A DNA stretch of 64,000 bases, from positions 62,001 to 126,000 of the forward strand of contig NZ_WEGJ01000009.1 in the NCBI RefSeq assembly GCF_009604385.1. The letters run 5' to 3'. The position numbers were made by a program, and so were the translations under genes. Under the pieces are notes generated by a model. The model made no database searches. It was given only the letters and a program-made list of their open reading frames with translations, and was not told where the DNA came from. Numbering within the stretch: the stretch's first letter is position 1; each line of letters opens with the position of its first letter. The stretch is from Streptomyces smaragdinus (GTDB lineage: Bacteria > Actinomycetota > Actinomycetes > Streptomycetales > Streptomycetaceae). Positions 33,184-40,967 of this stretch are shown here, in pieces.

Positions 33184-33711
33184 CGCGCGGGAGCGAAATG
33201 CGTCCCGCGGTCCGGCCCACGCCGCACGGGATGCCTGCCGCCGTCAAGCGCCGTGCGTATACGGGTTCGTACACGCACGGCGCCTCTGCCCCTGTCGAGG
33301 AGTCCGGGCCGGAGCTGCACCGGCCCGGTGTAGGCCGTCCAGGTGCCGTGCTGTGTGCGGTACTCGACACCTGCGACGCCGGCGGCGTTGTCCGTGACGT
33401 CGAGGACCAGCGCCGCGGGAGACAGGTAGGCACCCTGCGGTCCGCGCTTGCCGTCGACGGAGGCCGTGATGGTGGGGGCGGCCACGTCAAGGGCACGGTC
33501 GAGGAACTGCTGGACGTAGGCGAAGTTCGGCAGCTCGTCCGTGACCGGGGCGGCCGGAGTGCCGAAGTACTCACGGACCGGCTGCTTCTCGCACGTGGCC
33601 GGGTCGACCTGCTGGACCCTCCTGGTGGCATTCGCGACGCTCGCGGGATAACTGCCCGTGTGGCCCTGGCCGCCGACCCGCCTCCCGCCCGAACCGTCTG
33701 GAACGGCTGCG
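33184..33711 (-). pseudogene. remnant of a secreted hydrolase with a C-terminal Ig-like domain
   Basis: On the minus strand a frame reads GQGHTGSYPASVANATRRV, then QFLDRALDVAAPTITASVDG and LVLDVTDNAAGVAGVEYRTQ, which is the usual bacterial pattern of an extracellular Ig-like repeat following a hydrolase end. It has no start or signal peptide. Its right end begins just after an in-frame stop, and on the left the sense pattern dissolves into Arg-rich noise after the residues YTGPVQLRPG. Both ends are therefore lost. The boundaries are approximate. Confidence 0.5.
33248..33283. terminator. stem-loop downstream of the toxin gene
   Basis: A 15-bp stem with one mismatch (arms 33248-33262 and 33269-33283) and a 6-base loop, 76 bases after the toxin stop. 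It may terminate the TA operon; it lies within the decayed hydrolase sequence. Confidence 0.5.
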
Positions 33712-33955
33712 GGTCACACCCCTGACCCCGCACACCGTGACGGACCGCGCGGAGTTGGTGTCACAGCCGGCCGGCGCCATCGAATCGGACCTTCACGTCG
33801 CCGGTCGGTTCACCCCTGCACGCACAGCCTGACGGACGGGACGGTGCCGGTCACCGCCACAAAACCGCGCCCCGTCTCACACGCAGCCGGGATCCCCCAC
33901 CACCCACACGGCCCACCTGCCGCAACCTTGACCGGCATACTGTCGTTCCCCCGGC

Positions 33956-34525
33956 ATGTACCGCGTTAAGACGATCGTCGCAACTGTCGCCGCACTCGCC
34001 GCAACCGCGACGGTGCCGGCCCACTCCGACAGCCACGAGTACCACCCCCGGGCAGCGGCGACCGGGCAGTACAAAATCCTCGGGAGCCTCACGTACTCCG
34101 GTCCCGGCAATATGCCGCTGCGCCTGGGCTACTACCGCAGCGGGAAGGGGTTTGGATGGACGAAGATCAAGAAGAAGCACGCGCTCACCAGGTACACCGC
34201 CATCGAGTACGTCACCAGGGGGCCCAACCGCAGGAGCCAGGGCGGCACCTCGTACAAAATGTGGGCGTACGCCGGCAAGTACAACTGCCGTAATGGATCC
34301 TGCCGGCTGACCAAGCAGTACAAGGTCATCGTCTCCGTGCAGGAGAGCATTCGTCACTCCGGCCGCGATCACAAACCCAAGGGCGTCATCACCGCCTACT
34401 GCGAGGGTGTCGTGCGGTGCCCCGCATGGGTGTCCACGACCTTGAGCAAGCTGAACCAAGGCCAGGCCGTTGCCGACTCGAGCGACACCGAACCGACGCG
34501 CGCTTCGTACGAACCGCTGCCCTGA
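33956..34525 (+). CDS. secreted hypothetical protein
   Basis: 189 residues from the ATG at 33956. An N-terminal signal peptide (VKTIVATVAALAATATVPAH, cleavage near Ala22-His23) is followed by a basic, Tyr/Lys/Gly-rich domain with WAYAGKYNCRNGSCRLTKQY and ITAYCEGVVRCP, giving four Cys that could form two disulfides. Codon GC bias is weaker than in neighbouring biosynthetic genes, a hint of foreign origin. No family recognised. The ribosome-binding site is poor. Confidence 0.75.
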   Translation: MYRVKTIVATVAALAATATVPAHSDSHEYHPRAAATGQYKILGSLTYSGPGNMPLRLGYYRSGKGFGWTKIKKKHALTRYTAIEYVTRGPNRRSQGGTSYKMWAYAGKYNCRNGSCRLTKQYKVIVSVQESIRHSGRDHKPKGVITAYCEGVVRCPAWVSTTLSKLNQGQAVADSSDTEPTRASYEPLP

Positions 34526-34547
34526 CGGACAGGGGGAACCCCGGAAT

Positions 34548-35135
34548 ATGACCGAAGCGAGCCGTTACACCGCGTCCTACTCACCCCTGCCCGAGACCGC
34601 CGGCACCCCCGGCCCCGGCGAGCGGGAACCCGAGGGCGATCCCGGCGCCGACACCCGGTTCCTGTTCCGTGTCGCCGGACTGGTCCACCGGCTCGGAGCC
34701 GAGGGCACCGAACTCCAGCGCATCGACCTGATCCACCGCCGGTTCACGTTCGCCCAGTACCCACGCCCCGACGACAGACTCCCGGTCTACAGCATCGGCC
34801 CGGTCCCGGATGACGACAGCGAGCGGCAGGGCGGAGACTACATACCGCTCGCGCCGTCCCCGCCCTGGACGCAGATGACCTGGCTGCTCGAACAACTCGC
34901 CGTCCAGCTCACCTTCTTCGGCAGCCACGGCGCCCGGCTGACAGGCATCGAAGCACCGTCGCGGCGATGGGCCGATGTCACCGTCGAACACGAGGGAACC
35001 GTCTGGCGGGCACGCGTACCGCTGGAAGGACGCGCCGAGCCCATCGAGCAGCCCGGCATGGTGCTCGCCGAGCTGTTCGGCGAGAAGCGACACCTGGCCG
35101 TCGCCGACGGCACGATCATCCACAACGCGCTCTGA
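34548..35135 (+). CDS. hypothetical cytoplasmic protein
   Basis: 195 residues from the ATG at 34548, preceded by AGGGGGAA; the longer in-frame extension overlaps the previous gene and is less likely. A Pro/Gly/Glu-rich first 35 residues is followed by a compact domain with LIHRRFTFAQYPRPDDRLPV, WTQMTWLLEQLAVQLTFFGS and EKRHLAVADGTIIHNAL. No catalytic motif, signal or membrane segment. Located just outside the left copy of the 79-bp repeat, so it would be the original chromosomal neighbour if the repeat marks an insertion. Confidence 0.72.
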   Translation: MTEASRYTASYSPLPETAGTPGPGEREPEGDPGADTRFLFRVAGLVHRLGAEGTELQRIDLIHRRFTFAQYPRPDDRLPVYSIGPVPDDDSERQGGDYIPLAPSPPWTQMTWLLEQLAVQLTFFGSHGARLTGIEAPSRRWADVTVEHEGTVWRARVPLEGRAEPIEQPGMVLAELFGEKRHLAVADGTIIHNAL

Positions 35136-35186
35136 GACACCGCCCGGGCGCCGCGAACCGTGCCGATCCGGAGACCACATACCGGC

Positions 35187-35265
35187 ACCGCAGGTCAGGC
35201 ACCCTTCCCCGCCGGCCGCAGGATCACCACGCACTCCACATGATGCGTCATCGGAAAGATGTCGA
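35187..35265. repeat. left copy of 79-bp direct repeat (candidate attachment site)
   Basis: Identical to 51307-51385 except for two bases (35213 C versus T; 35260 T versus G). The right copy is the 3' end of an intact RNA methyltransferase gene including its stop codon. This copy is an isolated 3' fragment with no gene attached, the arrangement left when an element integrates into a gene's 3' end. Confidence 0.85.
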
Positions 35266-35689
35266 CCTGGAGGGGTCACGAAAAAGCCCAGGTCAGAGGC
35301 AGTCTGTCCGCCCGTTGTCCCGCGTACGGGAACTCGGAGCGTCAAACGAGCGTCACGCCACACAATCCATCCTCGCGCTTCGCGACAGGCCGCCCGCGCC
35401 CGAACCGACGACGCGCCAGCTGCGACGGACTAGAGGGATTGGCTGGAGTGAACCGAGCAGTGCTTCGTCAGGTCTGGCGTTCACGTCTGGTGCGGAGCAC
35501 ATTGCTGATATGAAGTCTGGGCAGGTGTAGCGGCTTCGCCGAAAGAGCACGACGGCTGACGTCCGGTCGGCTGGTCGACGCTTGATGAGGGACGACCGAC
35601 GACGGTGGCGACGCCCAAGTCCCCCAGGTACCGCCACCGGCATGTCGGAGTCCCGTACTCCTCGTGGGGGCCCGGCCGACCGCACGCTC
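35266..35689. other. gene-free stretch inside the left repeat
   Basis: About 420 bp with no credible gene on either strand and lower GC than its surroundings in places (for example around 35480-35530). It begins with AAAAAGCCCAGGTCAG just inside the repeat and contains the paired AGCGTCA boxes. Probably the non-coding end of an integrated element, perhaps where an integrase gene has been lost. Confidence 0.5.
35336..35355 (+). repeat. GGAGCGTCA-N4-AGCGTCA box pair (left)
   Basis: GGAGCGTCA (35336-35344), four bases, AGCGTCA (35349-35355); the boxes are 11 bp apart. The same arrangement occurs in the same orientation at 51239-51258 just inside the right repeat. Resembles arm-type binding sites of tyrosine integrases. 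Confidence 0.6.
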
Positions 35690-36166
35690 CACGCCTCACC
35701 GGCACGGAAGTCGGCGCCCGCCGACACGAGCCGGTCCTGGAGGAGCCACGGGGCCCGCTCCGCGAGGCCCGCCTGGGTCTCCTCCGCGTTCGTGAAGCCC
35801 GTCAGGCGGTAGCCGGCCACCGCGCTCCCGCCGTCCGGCCGCATCGCGGCCAGCAGCGCCGCCGACGCGTGGCACACCAGCGCGACCGGCTTGCCCGAGT
35901 CCAGGACCCGTACCAGCAGCGCGGCGAGCGCGTCGGCGATCCGGGCTGGCGCCCTCCGGGCCGCCGTTGGCGTCGGCGCCGAGGCTCGCGGGGTCGATGG
36001 TGGGCGGGACGCCGCCGGGGGTGGCGAGGACGATCTCGTGCCCCGCGGCACGGAACGTCTCGTACGGTGCGACCAGTTCCTCCGCCCAGATGCCGGTGGG
36101 GTGCTTCGTCCCGTCGGCCAGGGTCCAGTGATCGGCGCCGGTCAGCACGAAAACGATCTTCGACAT
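35690..36166 (-). pseudogene. broken type 1 glutamine amidotransferase / DJ-1-PfpI family gene
   Basis: From the ATG at 36166 the protein starts like an intact Hsp31/DJ-1-type protein (MSKIVFVLTGADHWTLADGT, ATPGGVPPTIDPASLGADAN). Near 35950 the match jumps to another frame with loss of the middle segment that normally carries the GGHGPMED loop. It continues as VLDSGKPVALVCHASAALLA (nucleophile Cys kept) and RLTGFTNAEETQAGLAERAP, then stops matching after GADFRAGEAWS, short of the usual end. There are thus an internal deletion, a frameshift and a 3' truncation. It is divergent from a LysR gene that is itself frameshifted. Confidence 0.85.
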
Positions 36167-36281
36167 CGGTGGTCTCCCGCGAGGATCGAGTGGCTTGCAG
36201 GAGCGACGCCAGGCTCTGCGACCCATCGGATACCAATGGGTTACCCCATGGCTGCCATAGGATGACGAATACCATGTCCCC
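36167..36281. promoter_or_regulatory. intergenic region between divergent amidotransferase and LysR remnants
   Basis: 115 bp of relatively AT-rich sequence with an imperfect dyad around 36233-36251 (CCAATGGG-TTAC-CCCATGG). This is the usual place for a LysR-type operator controlling both divergent genes. Both flanking genes are broken, so it is probably vestigial. Confidence 0.4.
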
Positions 36282-37168
36282 GTGTACGGCCTGAACCTCC
36301 TCCGGACCTTCCTCGCCGTCCACCGGGCCGGCTCGTTCACCGCCGCCGCCTCCCTCCTCGGCCTCTCCCAGCCCACGGTAACCGCCCAGATCCGCGCGCT
36401 GGAACAGCAGACCGCTCGCGAGCTGTTCGAACGGCGCCCGCGCGGCGTCGTACCCACCCCCGCGGCCGACGAACTCGCCGTCCGCGTCGCGGCCCCCTCG
36501 ACGCCCTCGCCGCGGCAGCCGGCGATCCGGCCGTGAGCAGGGCGCGACCGGTGCATCTCGCCGGGCCGGCGGAGCTCATCTGCACGCAGGTGCTGCCCGC
36601 CCTCGCGCCGCTCGTCGCCGGCGGGGTGCGGCTGCGGACCGCGACGGGGCTGACGGACCCGCTGCTGGAGGAGCTGCGCGCCGGGCGGCACGACCTGGTG
36701 ATCGCCACGTCCCGGCCGCGCGGGCGGGCGCTGCTCTCGGTTCCCCTGGCGGACGAGGAGTTCGTCCTGGTGGCGGGCGCCGCCGCGGCGCCGGAGCTGA
36801 TCCGCGGGCTCGCCTCGGAGGGGCCGGCGGCACTGCTCGCGGCGCCGCTGGTGACGTACGCGGAGGATCTGCCGATAGCGCGCCGCTACTGGCGGCACGT
36901 CTTCGGCCGCCGGCTGGAGAGCCGCGCGGCGCTCACCGTGCCGGATCTGCGCGGGGTGTGCGCGGCGGTCACCGCGGGCGTGGGCTGGACGGTGCTGCCG
37001 CGCTACCTCTGCCGAGCGGAGCTGGCGTCGGGGACGCTGGTGCCGCTGCACACGCCGCAGGACCCGCCGATCAACACGTCGTACCTGGTCGCACGGCCCG
37101 GGGCGGTGGACAATCCGCACGCGGTACGGGTCCGGAACCGGCTGCTGGAGGCCGCGCGGGAGTGGTGA
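36282..37168 (+). pseudogene. LysR-family regulator with a one-base frameshift
   Basis: From GTG 36282 the first 70 residues are a normal LysR winged helix (YGLNLLRTFLAVHRAGSFTA, then LSQPTVTAQIRALEQQ). At a run of five C (36493-36497) the frame is lost and stops at 36534-36536. Reading on in the next frame gives the expected continuation PLDALAAAAGDPAVSRA and a full effector-binding domain to 37168 (AAVTAGVGWTVLPRYL). A single missing C explains this; a sequencing error is possible. It was probably the regulator of the adjacent broken amidotransferase. Confidence 0.85.
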
Positions 37169-37261
37169 GACGGCGAGCCGCCCCCCACCGGCCGGCGCCG
37201 TTCCCTCCCCACCCACTGCCGCGGCGGACGGTCGTGCGCCGGCCACCGGCCGGATGCCCTG

Positions 37262-38686
37262 TCAGTCGGTGAGCTCGATGGACCCGTTGGCGCCCGCGGT
37301 CTCGGCGCGCAGCCCCGCCCCCCGGCCCGCGACGCCCTGGAGCAGCGCGCCGAGGTCGACGCCGGTCGCGGAGGACAGCAGTTCCACGCCCTGGGCGACG
37401 TTGTTCGCCACGGTCCGGGGCAGCTGGCCGGCGCCGTCGGTGGAGATGACGGTCATCTTCTCGACGTTCGCCAGCGGCTCGGCGGCCTTGGCGACCACCT
37501 GCGGCAGCACCTCGACGAGCATCTGCAGCTGGGCGGCCTCCCCGTACTGGGCGAACGCGGCGGCCTTCTTCTCCATCGCCTCCGCCTCGGCGGCACCCCG
37601 CGCGGCGATCGCCGCGGCCTCCGCCTCGCCCTCCAGCCGCAGCGCCTCGGCCAGCGCCGCACGCTGCGCCTTCTCGCCCTCACCAGTCAGCCGGGCGGTC
37701 TCGGAGGCGGCCTCGGCCTCCTTGACGGCGGCGATACGCCGGGCCTCCGCCTCCTGCTCGGCCTGGTAGCGGGCGGCGTCCGCCGGCTTACGCACCCGGG
37801 TGTCCAGCTCGCGGTCGGTCAGCGCGGCCTGGCGGGCGGCGACCTTCTCCTGCTCGGTGAGGATCTCCTGGCGGCGGGCGGCGTCGGCCAGCGGACCGGC
37901 GGCGTTCGCCTGGGCGGCGGCGACCTCGGTCTCCGCCTTGATCTCGGCCTGGCGCAGATAGAGCGTCCGCTGGGCGAGGGCGATCTCCTCCTCGGCCTTC
38001 AGCCGGGCCTGCTCGGAGGCGCGGCGGGCCTCGGCCTCGGCGATGTCGGCCGCCTGGCGGGCGCGGGCGGCCTCGGGGCGGCCCAGGTCCTCCAGGTACG
38101 AGCCCTCGGTGGTGATGTCCTGGATCTGGAACGCGTCCAGCACCAGGCCCTGCCCCGACAGCGAGGCCTCGGCCTCCTCGGCGACCTGCCCGGCGAACGC
38201 GGCGCGGTCACGGATGACGTCCTCCACGGACATCCGGCCGACGATGGAGCGCAGCGCGCCGGAGAGGACCTCCTGGGTGAAGCCGACGATGCCGTCCTGC
38301 TGGATGAGGAAGCGCTGGGCGGCGGCGCGGATGGAGTCCTCGGTGCCGCCGACCTTGACGATCGCGACGCCGTCCAGGTTGGCCTTGACGCCGCGCAGCG
38401 TCACCGCGCCCCGCACCGCGACCGGGATGTGCCGGCTGGACAGGTCGAGGGTGAACTTCTGCTGGACGAACGGCACGACGAAGACGCCGCCGCCGACGAC
38501 GACCTTCTGCCCGCTGTTGTCGGTGAAGGTACGGCCCGTCTCCGGGTCCACGGACTTCTTCCCGCGCCGCCCGGTGACGATGAACGCCTCGGACGGACCC
38601 GCGACCTTGTAGCGGGTCACGACGACGAGGGCGAGCAACACCAGGAGTACGACGACTCCTACGATCGCGGTGACGACAGGGCTCAT
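37262..38686 (-). CDS. flotillin-like SPFH-domain membrane protein
   Basis: 474 residues from the ATG at 38686 (RBS GGGAGG). One N-terminal membrane helix (about 5-24) leads into the SPFH domain (about 27-190, KVAGPSEAFIVTGRRGKKS, FTLDLSSRHIPVAV). A long Ala/Glu-rich coiled coil (about 200-380) with repeated EAEAR/AEAEAA patterns and a short C-terminal region follow. Flotillins form membrane microdomain scaffolds. The upstream NfeD-like gene is the usual partner, so the two form a two-gene operon. A short hairpin (38701-38718) in the 67-bp gap may moderate read-through. Confidence 0.94.
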   Translation of the reverse strand: MSPVVTAIVGVVVLLVLLALVVVTRYKVAGPSEAFIVTGRRGKKSVDPETGRTFTDNSGQKVVVGGGVFVVPFVQQKFTLDLSSRHIPVAVRGAVTLRGVKANLDGVAIVKVGGTEDSIRAAAQRFLIQQDGIVGFTQEVLSGALRSIVGRMSVEDVIRDRAAFAGQVAEEAEASLSGQGLVLDAFQIQDITTEGSYLEDLGRPEAARARQAADIAEAEARRASEQARLKAEEEIALAQRTLYLRQAEIKAETEVAAAQANAAGPLADAARRQEILTEQEKVAARQAALTDRELDTRVRKPADAARYQAEQEAEARRIAAVKEAEAASETARLTGEGEKAQRAALAEALRLEGEAEAAAIAARGAAEAEAMEKKAAAFAQYGEAAQLQMLVEVLPQVVAKAAEPLANVEKMTVISTDGAGQLPRTVANNVAQGVELLSSATGVDLGALLQGVAGRGAGLRAETAGANGSIELTD

Positions 38687-38753
38687 GGGAAACCTCCCCT
38701 GCCTCCCTCGGGGGAGGCCGACTTGAAGAACGAGAACGAGGCACTGGGCGGGG

Positions 38754-39260
38754 TCAGCGGGTGACCGGCTGGACCGCGACCGCGGTGGCGGAGAGCGTGG
38801 CTTCCACCCACACCTGGGTGCCGCGGGCCACCGGTGCGGCGCTGCGGGCGGCGAGCTTGACCGGCTGCCCGGCCAGGTGCAGCATCACCTCGCCGTACCC
38901 GTCGGCCGGGATCGCGGTGACCACCGAGCCGGCGGTGCCGACCAGATCCGCCCCGCGCGGGCTGTCCCCCGGTTGCTCGCGCATCAGCGTCCGGCACACC
39001 CGCCAGGTCAGCCATCCGGTGCCGAGTCCGGCCGCCAGGCCGACGGCGGCGGACGCGCCCTGGTCGAGCCCGGTGACACCCAGGGTGAGGGCCGAGGCGA
39101 AGCCGAACATGGACAGGAACCCGGCCAGCACCGGCAGCGAGACCAGACCGTCGAAGGCGTCCAGCGCCCCGTCGAAGACGCCTTCCAGCACCCCGTCGAA
39201 AATCAGTGCGGCGGCGAGGAGAACCACACCGGCGATGCCGAGTCCGAGAAACAAGCCCAC
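38754..39260 (-). CDS. NfeD-like membrane protein with C-terminal OB fold
   Basis: 168 residues from the GTG at 39260, chosen because a strong AGGAGGTGA lies four bases upstream; the longer open frame has no such site. Three to four hydrophobic helices (FLGLGIAGVVLLAAALIF, LPVLAGFLSMFGFASALTLG, AAVGLAAGLGTGWLTW) precede a small beta-barrel (DLVGTAGSVVTAIPADGYGE, PVARGTQVWVEATLS). This is the NfeD/YuaF plan and works with the flotillin encoded downstream in membrane organisation. Confidence 0.9.
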   Translation of the reverse strand: MGLFLGLGIAGVVLLAAALIFDGVLEGVFDGALDAFDGLVSLPVLAGFLSMFGFASALTLGVTGLDQGASAAVGLAAGLGTGWLTWRVCRTLMREQPGDSPRGADLVGTAGSVVTAIPADGYGEVMLHLAGQPVKLAARSAAPVARGTQVWVEATLSATAVAVQPVTR

Positions 39261-39670
39261 CGGGTCACCTCCTGGCCCATCGGCGTTCGTCCTGACCACG
39301 GGGATGGTCCCACCGTGGCGGGCGCGTTCACATTGCCGGTTTCCGGCAGTCTTTACGCGCCCTTGATGTCGTACTCCTCCGTGGATGGGTGACGGCCGCC
39401 TCCAGCAGCTCCGGGACTGCCTGTCCAGGCTCGTGCGTCGCTTTCAGGGATGAAAGAGCCACCGGGGCCTGGTTCGTCCTCCGCATGCGCCGCACACGGC
39501 TGCCCACCCACGACTGGCGTCACTTCCGGGCACTTTAGACCAATGACGACGCAGAAAGTGACTTGGATCACACCGTCATCGGCGCGGCTTGTGCGACCCC
39601 CCGGAGCAGGTGACTCTCGTCGCGTCCGTGACAACTCCTGTCACGTGCCCATCTGTTGAAGGGTGGCTCG
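39261..39670. promoter_or_regulatory. 410-bp control region upstream of the Cys-rich peptide operon
   Basis: Gap between the divergent NfeD gene and the Cys-rich peptide gene; no convincing gene is seen. A 7-bp-arm palindrome CGTGACA-ACTCC-TGTCACG lies at 39627-39645, ending 25 bases before the GTG start, well placed as an operator. AT-rich patches around 39530-39580 could hold the promoter. GAAGGGTGG (39658-39666) is the ribosome-binding site. Confidence 0.5.
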
Positions 39671-39886
39671 GTGAGCTTACTGACCAAGATCGGTGACGCT
39701 GTTCTCGAGAAGCTGGTCCCCGAGGCCCGCGCCCAGGCCGCATGTGTGACCTGTGGCACGAACTGCGCCTCGTACAAGCAGTACAAGTGCGTCGACACCG
39801 TCAACTACGTCCGTTGCTGCTACGCGGCCGGGGGCGCCTGCTCGGCCCCGTACTGCGGGTCCTGGTATTACTGCGCGCACTGTTGA
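39671..39886 (+). CDS. ten-cysteine secreted peptide precursor
   Basis: 71 residues from the GTG at 39671. The first 23 residues (VSLLTKIGDAVLEKLVPEAR then AQA) form an amphipathic leader without a hydrophobic core, ending in an A-x-A signal-peptidase motif. The remaining 48 residues hold ten Cys (25, 28, 32, 40, 49, 50, 57, 62, 68, 71), six Tyr, one Trp and many small residues. The ten Cys would allow five disulfides. The next four genes encode a MauE-like protein, a thioredoxin-like protein, an ABC exporter and an S26 signal peptidase, which together look like its folding, export and cleavage machinery. No known family recognised; antimicrobial, signalling or redox-cofactor roles are all open. 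Confidence 0.88.
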   Translation: MSLLTKIGDAVLEKLVPEARAQAACVTCGTNCASYKQYKCVDTVNYVRCCYAAGGACSAPYCGSWYYCAHC

Positions 39887-40437
39887 TGATCTATCTCGCG
39901 TTCTCCTTGCGGCTCGCGCTGGCGGGCGTACTGCTCGCCGGTGCGGTCGCGAAGGCACGCGCGTTCGGCGAGGCCCGGCGCATGGTGGAGGTCACCGTGC
40001 GCCGGGCCTTGCCCGCCCCCGCGCTCGCGCGGCGGATTCCCGCCGGCGCGGCGGCCGGGCTGCTCATCGGCGCCGAAGCCGCTGTCGCGCTGCTGCTGCT
40101 CAGCGGGGCCGGGCAGGCGCGCCCCGGATTCGCCGCCGCCCTCGTGCTGTTCGTCTGCTTCACCGCCCTCGCCGTCTTCTCCGCCACCACCGGGGCCGAG
40201 CTGCCCTGCGCCTGCTTCGGCCGGTCCACCGCCCGGCTCGGACCGCGGCACGTACTGCGCAACGGCGTGCTCCTCGCGCTGGCCGCCGCCGGGCTGTATC
40301 TCGCGTCCGCGGGACCGGACGGGGACGGAATGCGGGCCGGCGGGGTGGCGGTGGGGATCGCCGCCGCGTTCGTGGTCACCGCGCTGACCGCCTACTACGA
40401 CGACCTCGTGGACTTTCTGACGGAGGAGTTCCGATGA
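39886..40437 (+). CDS. MauE/DoxX-like membrane protein for disulfide formation
   Basis: 183 residues; ATG in a TGATG overlap with the peptide gene. Four to five hydrophobic helices (about 4-22, 55-73, 82-102, 122-137, 147-165) and the conserved motif ELPCACFG with Cys108 and Cys110. MauE is needed, with MauD, to make the disulfides of the small subunit of methylamine dehydrogenase. Here it is probably a membrane quinone-linked or VKOR-like partner of the thioredoxin encoded next, oxidising the ten-cysteine peptide. The coupling to the peptide gene supports this. Confidence 0.9.
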   Translation: MIYLAFSLRLALAGVLLAGAVAKARAFGEARRMVEVTVRRALPAPALARRIPAGAAAGLLIGAEAAVALLLLSGAGQARPGFAAALVLFVCFTALAVFSATTGAELPCACFGRSTARLGPRHVLRNGVLLALAAAGLYLASAGPDGDGMRAGGVAVGIAAAFVVTALTAYYDDLVDFLTEEFR

Positions 40438-40967
40438 TCTATCTCACCGCAGGACTGGTGCTCGTGGGCGCGGTCACCGTGCTCAATCTGCTGCTCACCC
40501 TCGCCGTCATCCGGCGGCTGCGCCGTCAGGAGTCGCACCAGCGGCCCGAGATGACGTCCGGTCCCGCGGTCGGCTCCCGGCTGCCCGCCTTCACCGCCGT
40601 CTCGGTCGGCGGCGACGAGGTGAGCGACGTACGGCTGGCCGGCCGTTCGGCCGCGCTGACCTTCCTCTCCACCGGCTGCCCCGCCTGCGACGCCGCGGTG
40701 AACGACCTGCCCGAGTTCGCCGAGCGGACCGGAATGGACGCCGAGCAGCTCGTCGTGGTCATCGCCGCGGACGACGAGGCCCAGGCCGCCGAGATGGCCG
40801 GGCGGCTCACCGGCCTCGCCACGGTCGTCGTGGAGGGGCCGGTGGGCGGGATCTCCACGCGCTACGGCGTCAGCGCCACCCCGACCACCGTGCTCGCCGG
40901 CGCCGACGGCCTGGTCACGTACGCCCAGGCGGGCACCAACCCCGTGCTCGACCGGCTGCCGGTATGA
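40434..40967 (+). CDS. membrane-anchored thioredoxin-like (TlpA/MauD type) protein
   Basis: 177 residues. A single N-terminal membrane anchor (about 2-26) holds an extracytoplasmic thioredoxin fold with active site STGCPACD (Cys82, Cys85) and the cis-Pro region YGVSATPTTVLAG. MauD-like proteins pair with MauE to isomerise or form disulfides outside the membrane. The CPAC centre and the four-base overlaps on both sides tie it to maturation of the Cys-rich peptide. Confidence 0.9.
   Translation: MIYLTAGLVLVGAVTVLNLLLTLAVIRRLRRQESHQRPEMTSGPAVGSRLPAFTAVSVGGDEVSDVRLAGRSAALTFLSTGCPACDAAVNDLPEFAERTGMDAEQLVVVIAADDEAQAAEMAGRLTGLATVVVEGPVGGISTRYGVSATPTTVLAGADGLVTYAQAGTNPVLDRLPV

Noticed and set aside
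35266..35689. Possible integrase or excisionase gene beside the left repeat
   Set aside because: I looked in all frames for the Arg-His-Arg-Tyr pattern of tyrosine integrases or a serine recombinase start and found none; only short Arg/Ser-rich frames are present.
39353..39634. A 93-residue minus-strand frame in the control region of the Cys-rich peptide operon
   Set aside because: No ribosome-binding site, no motif, and Pro/Gly/Arg-rich composition typical of noise.
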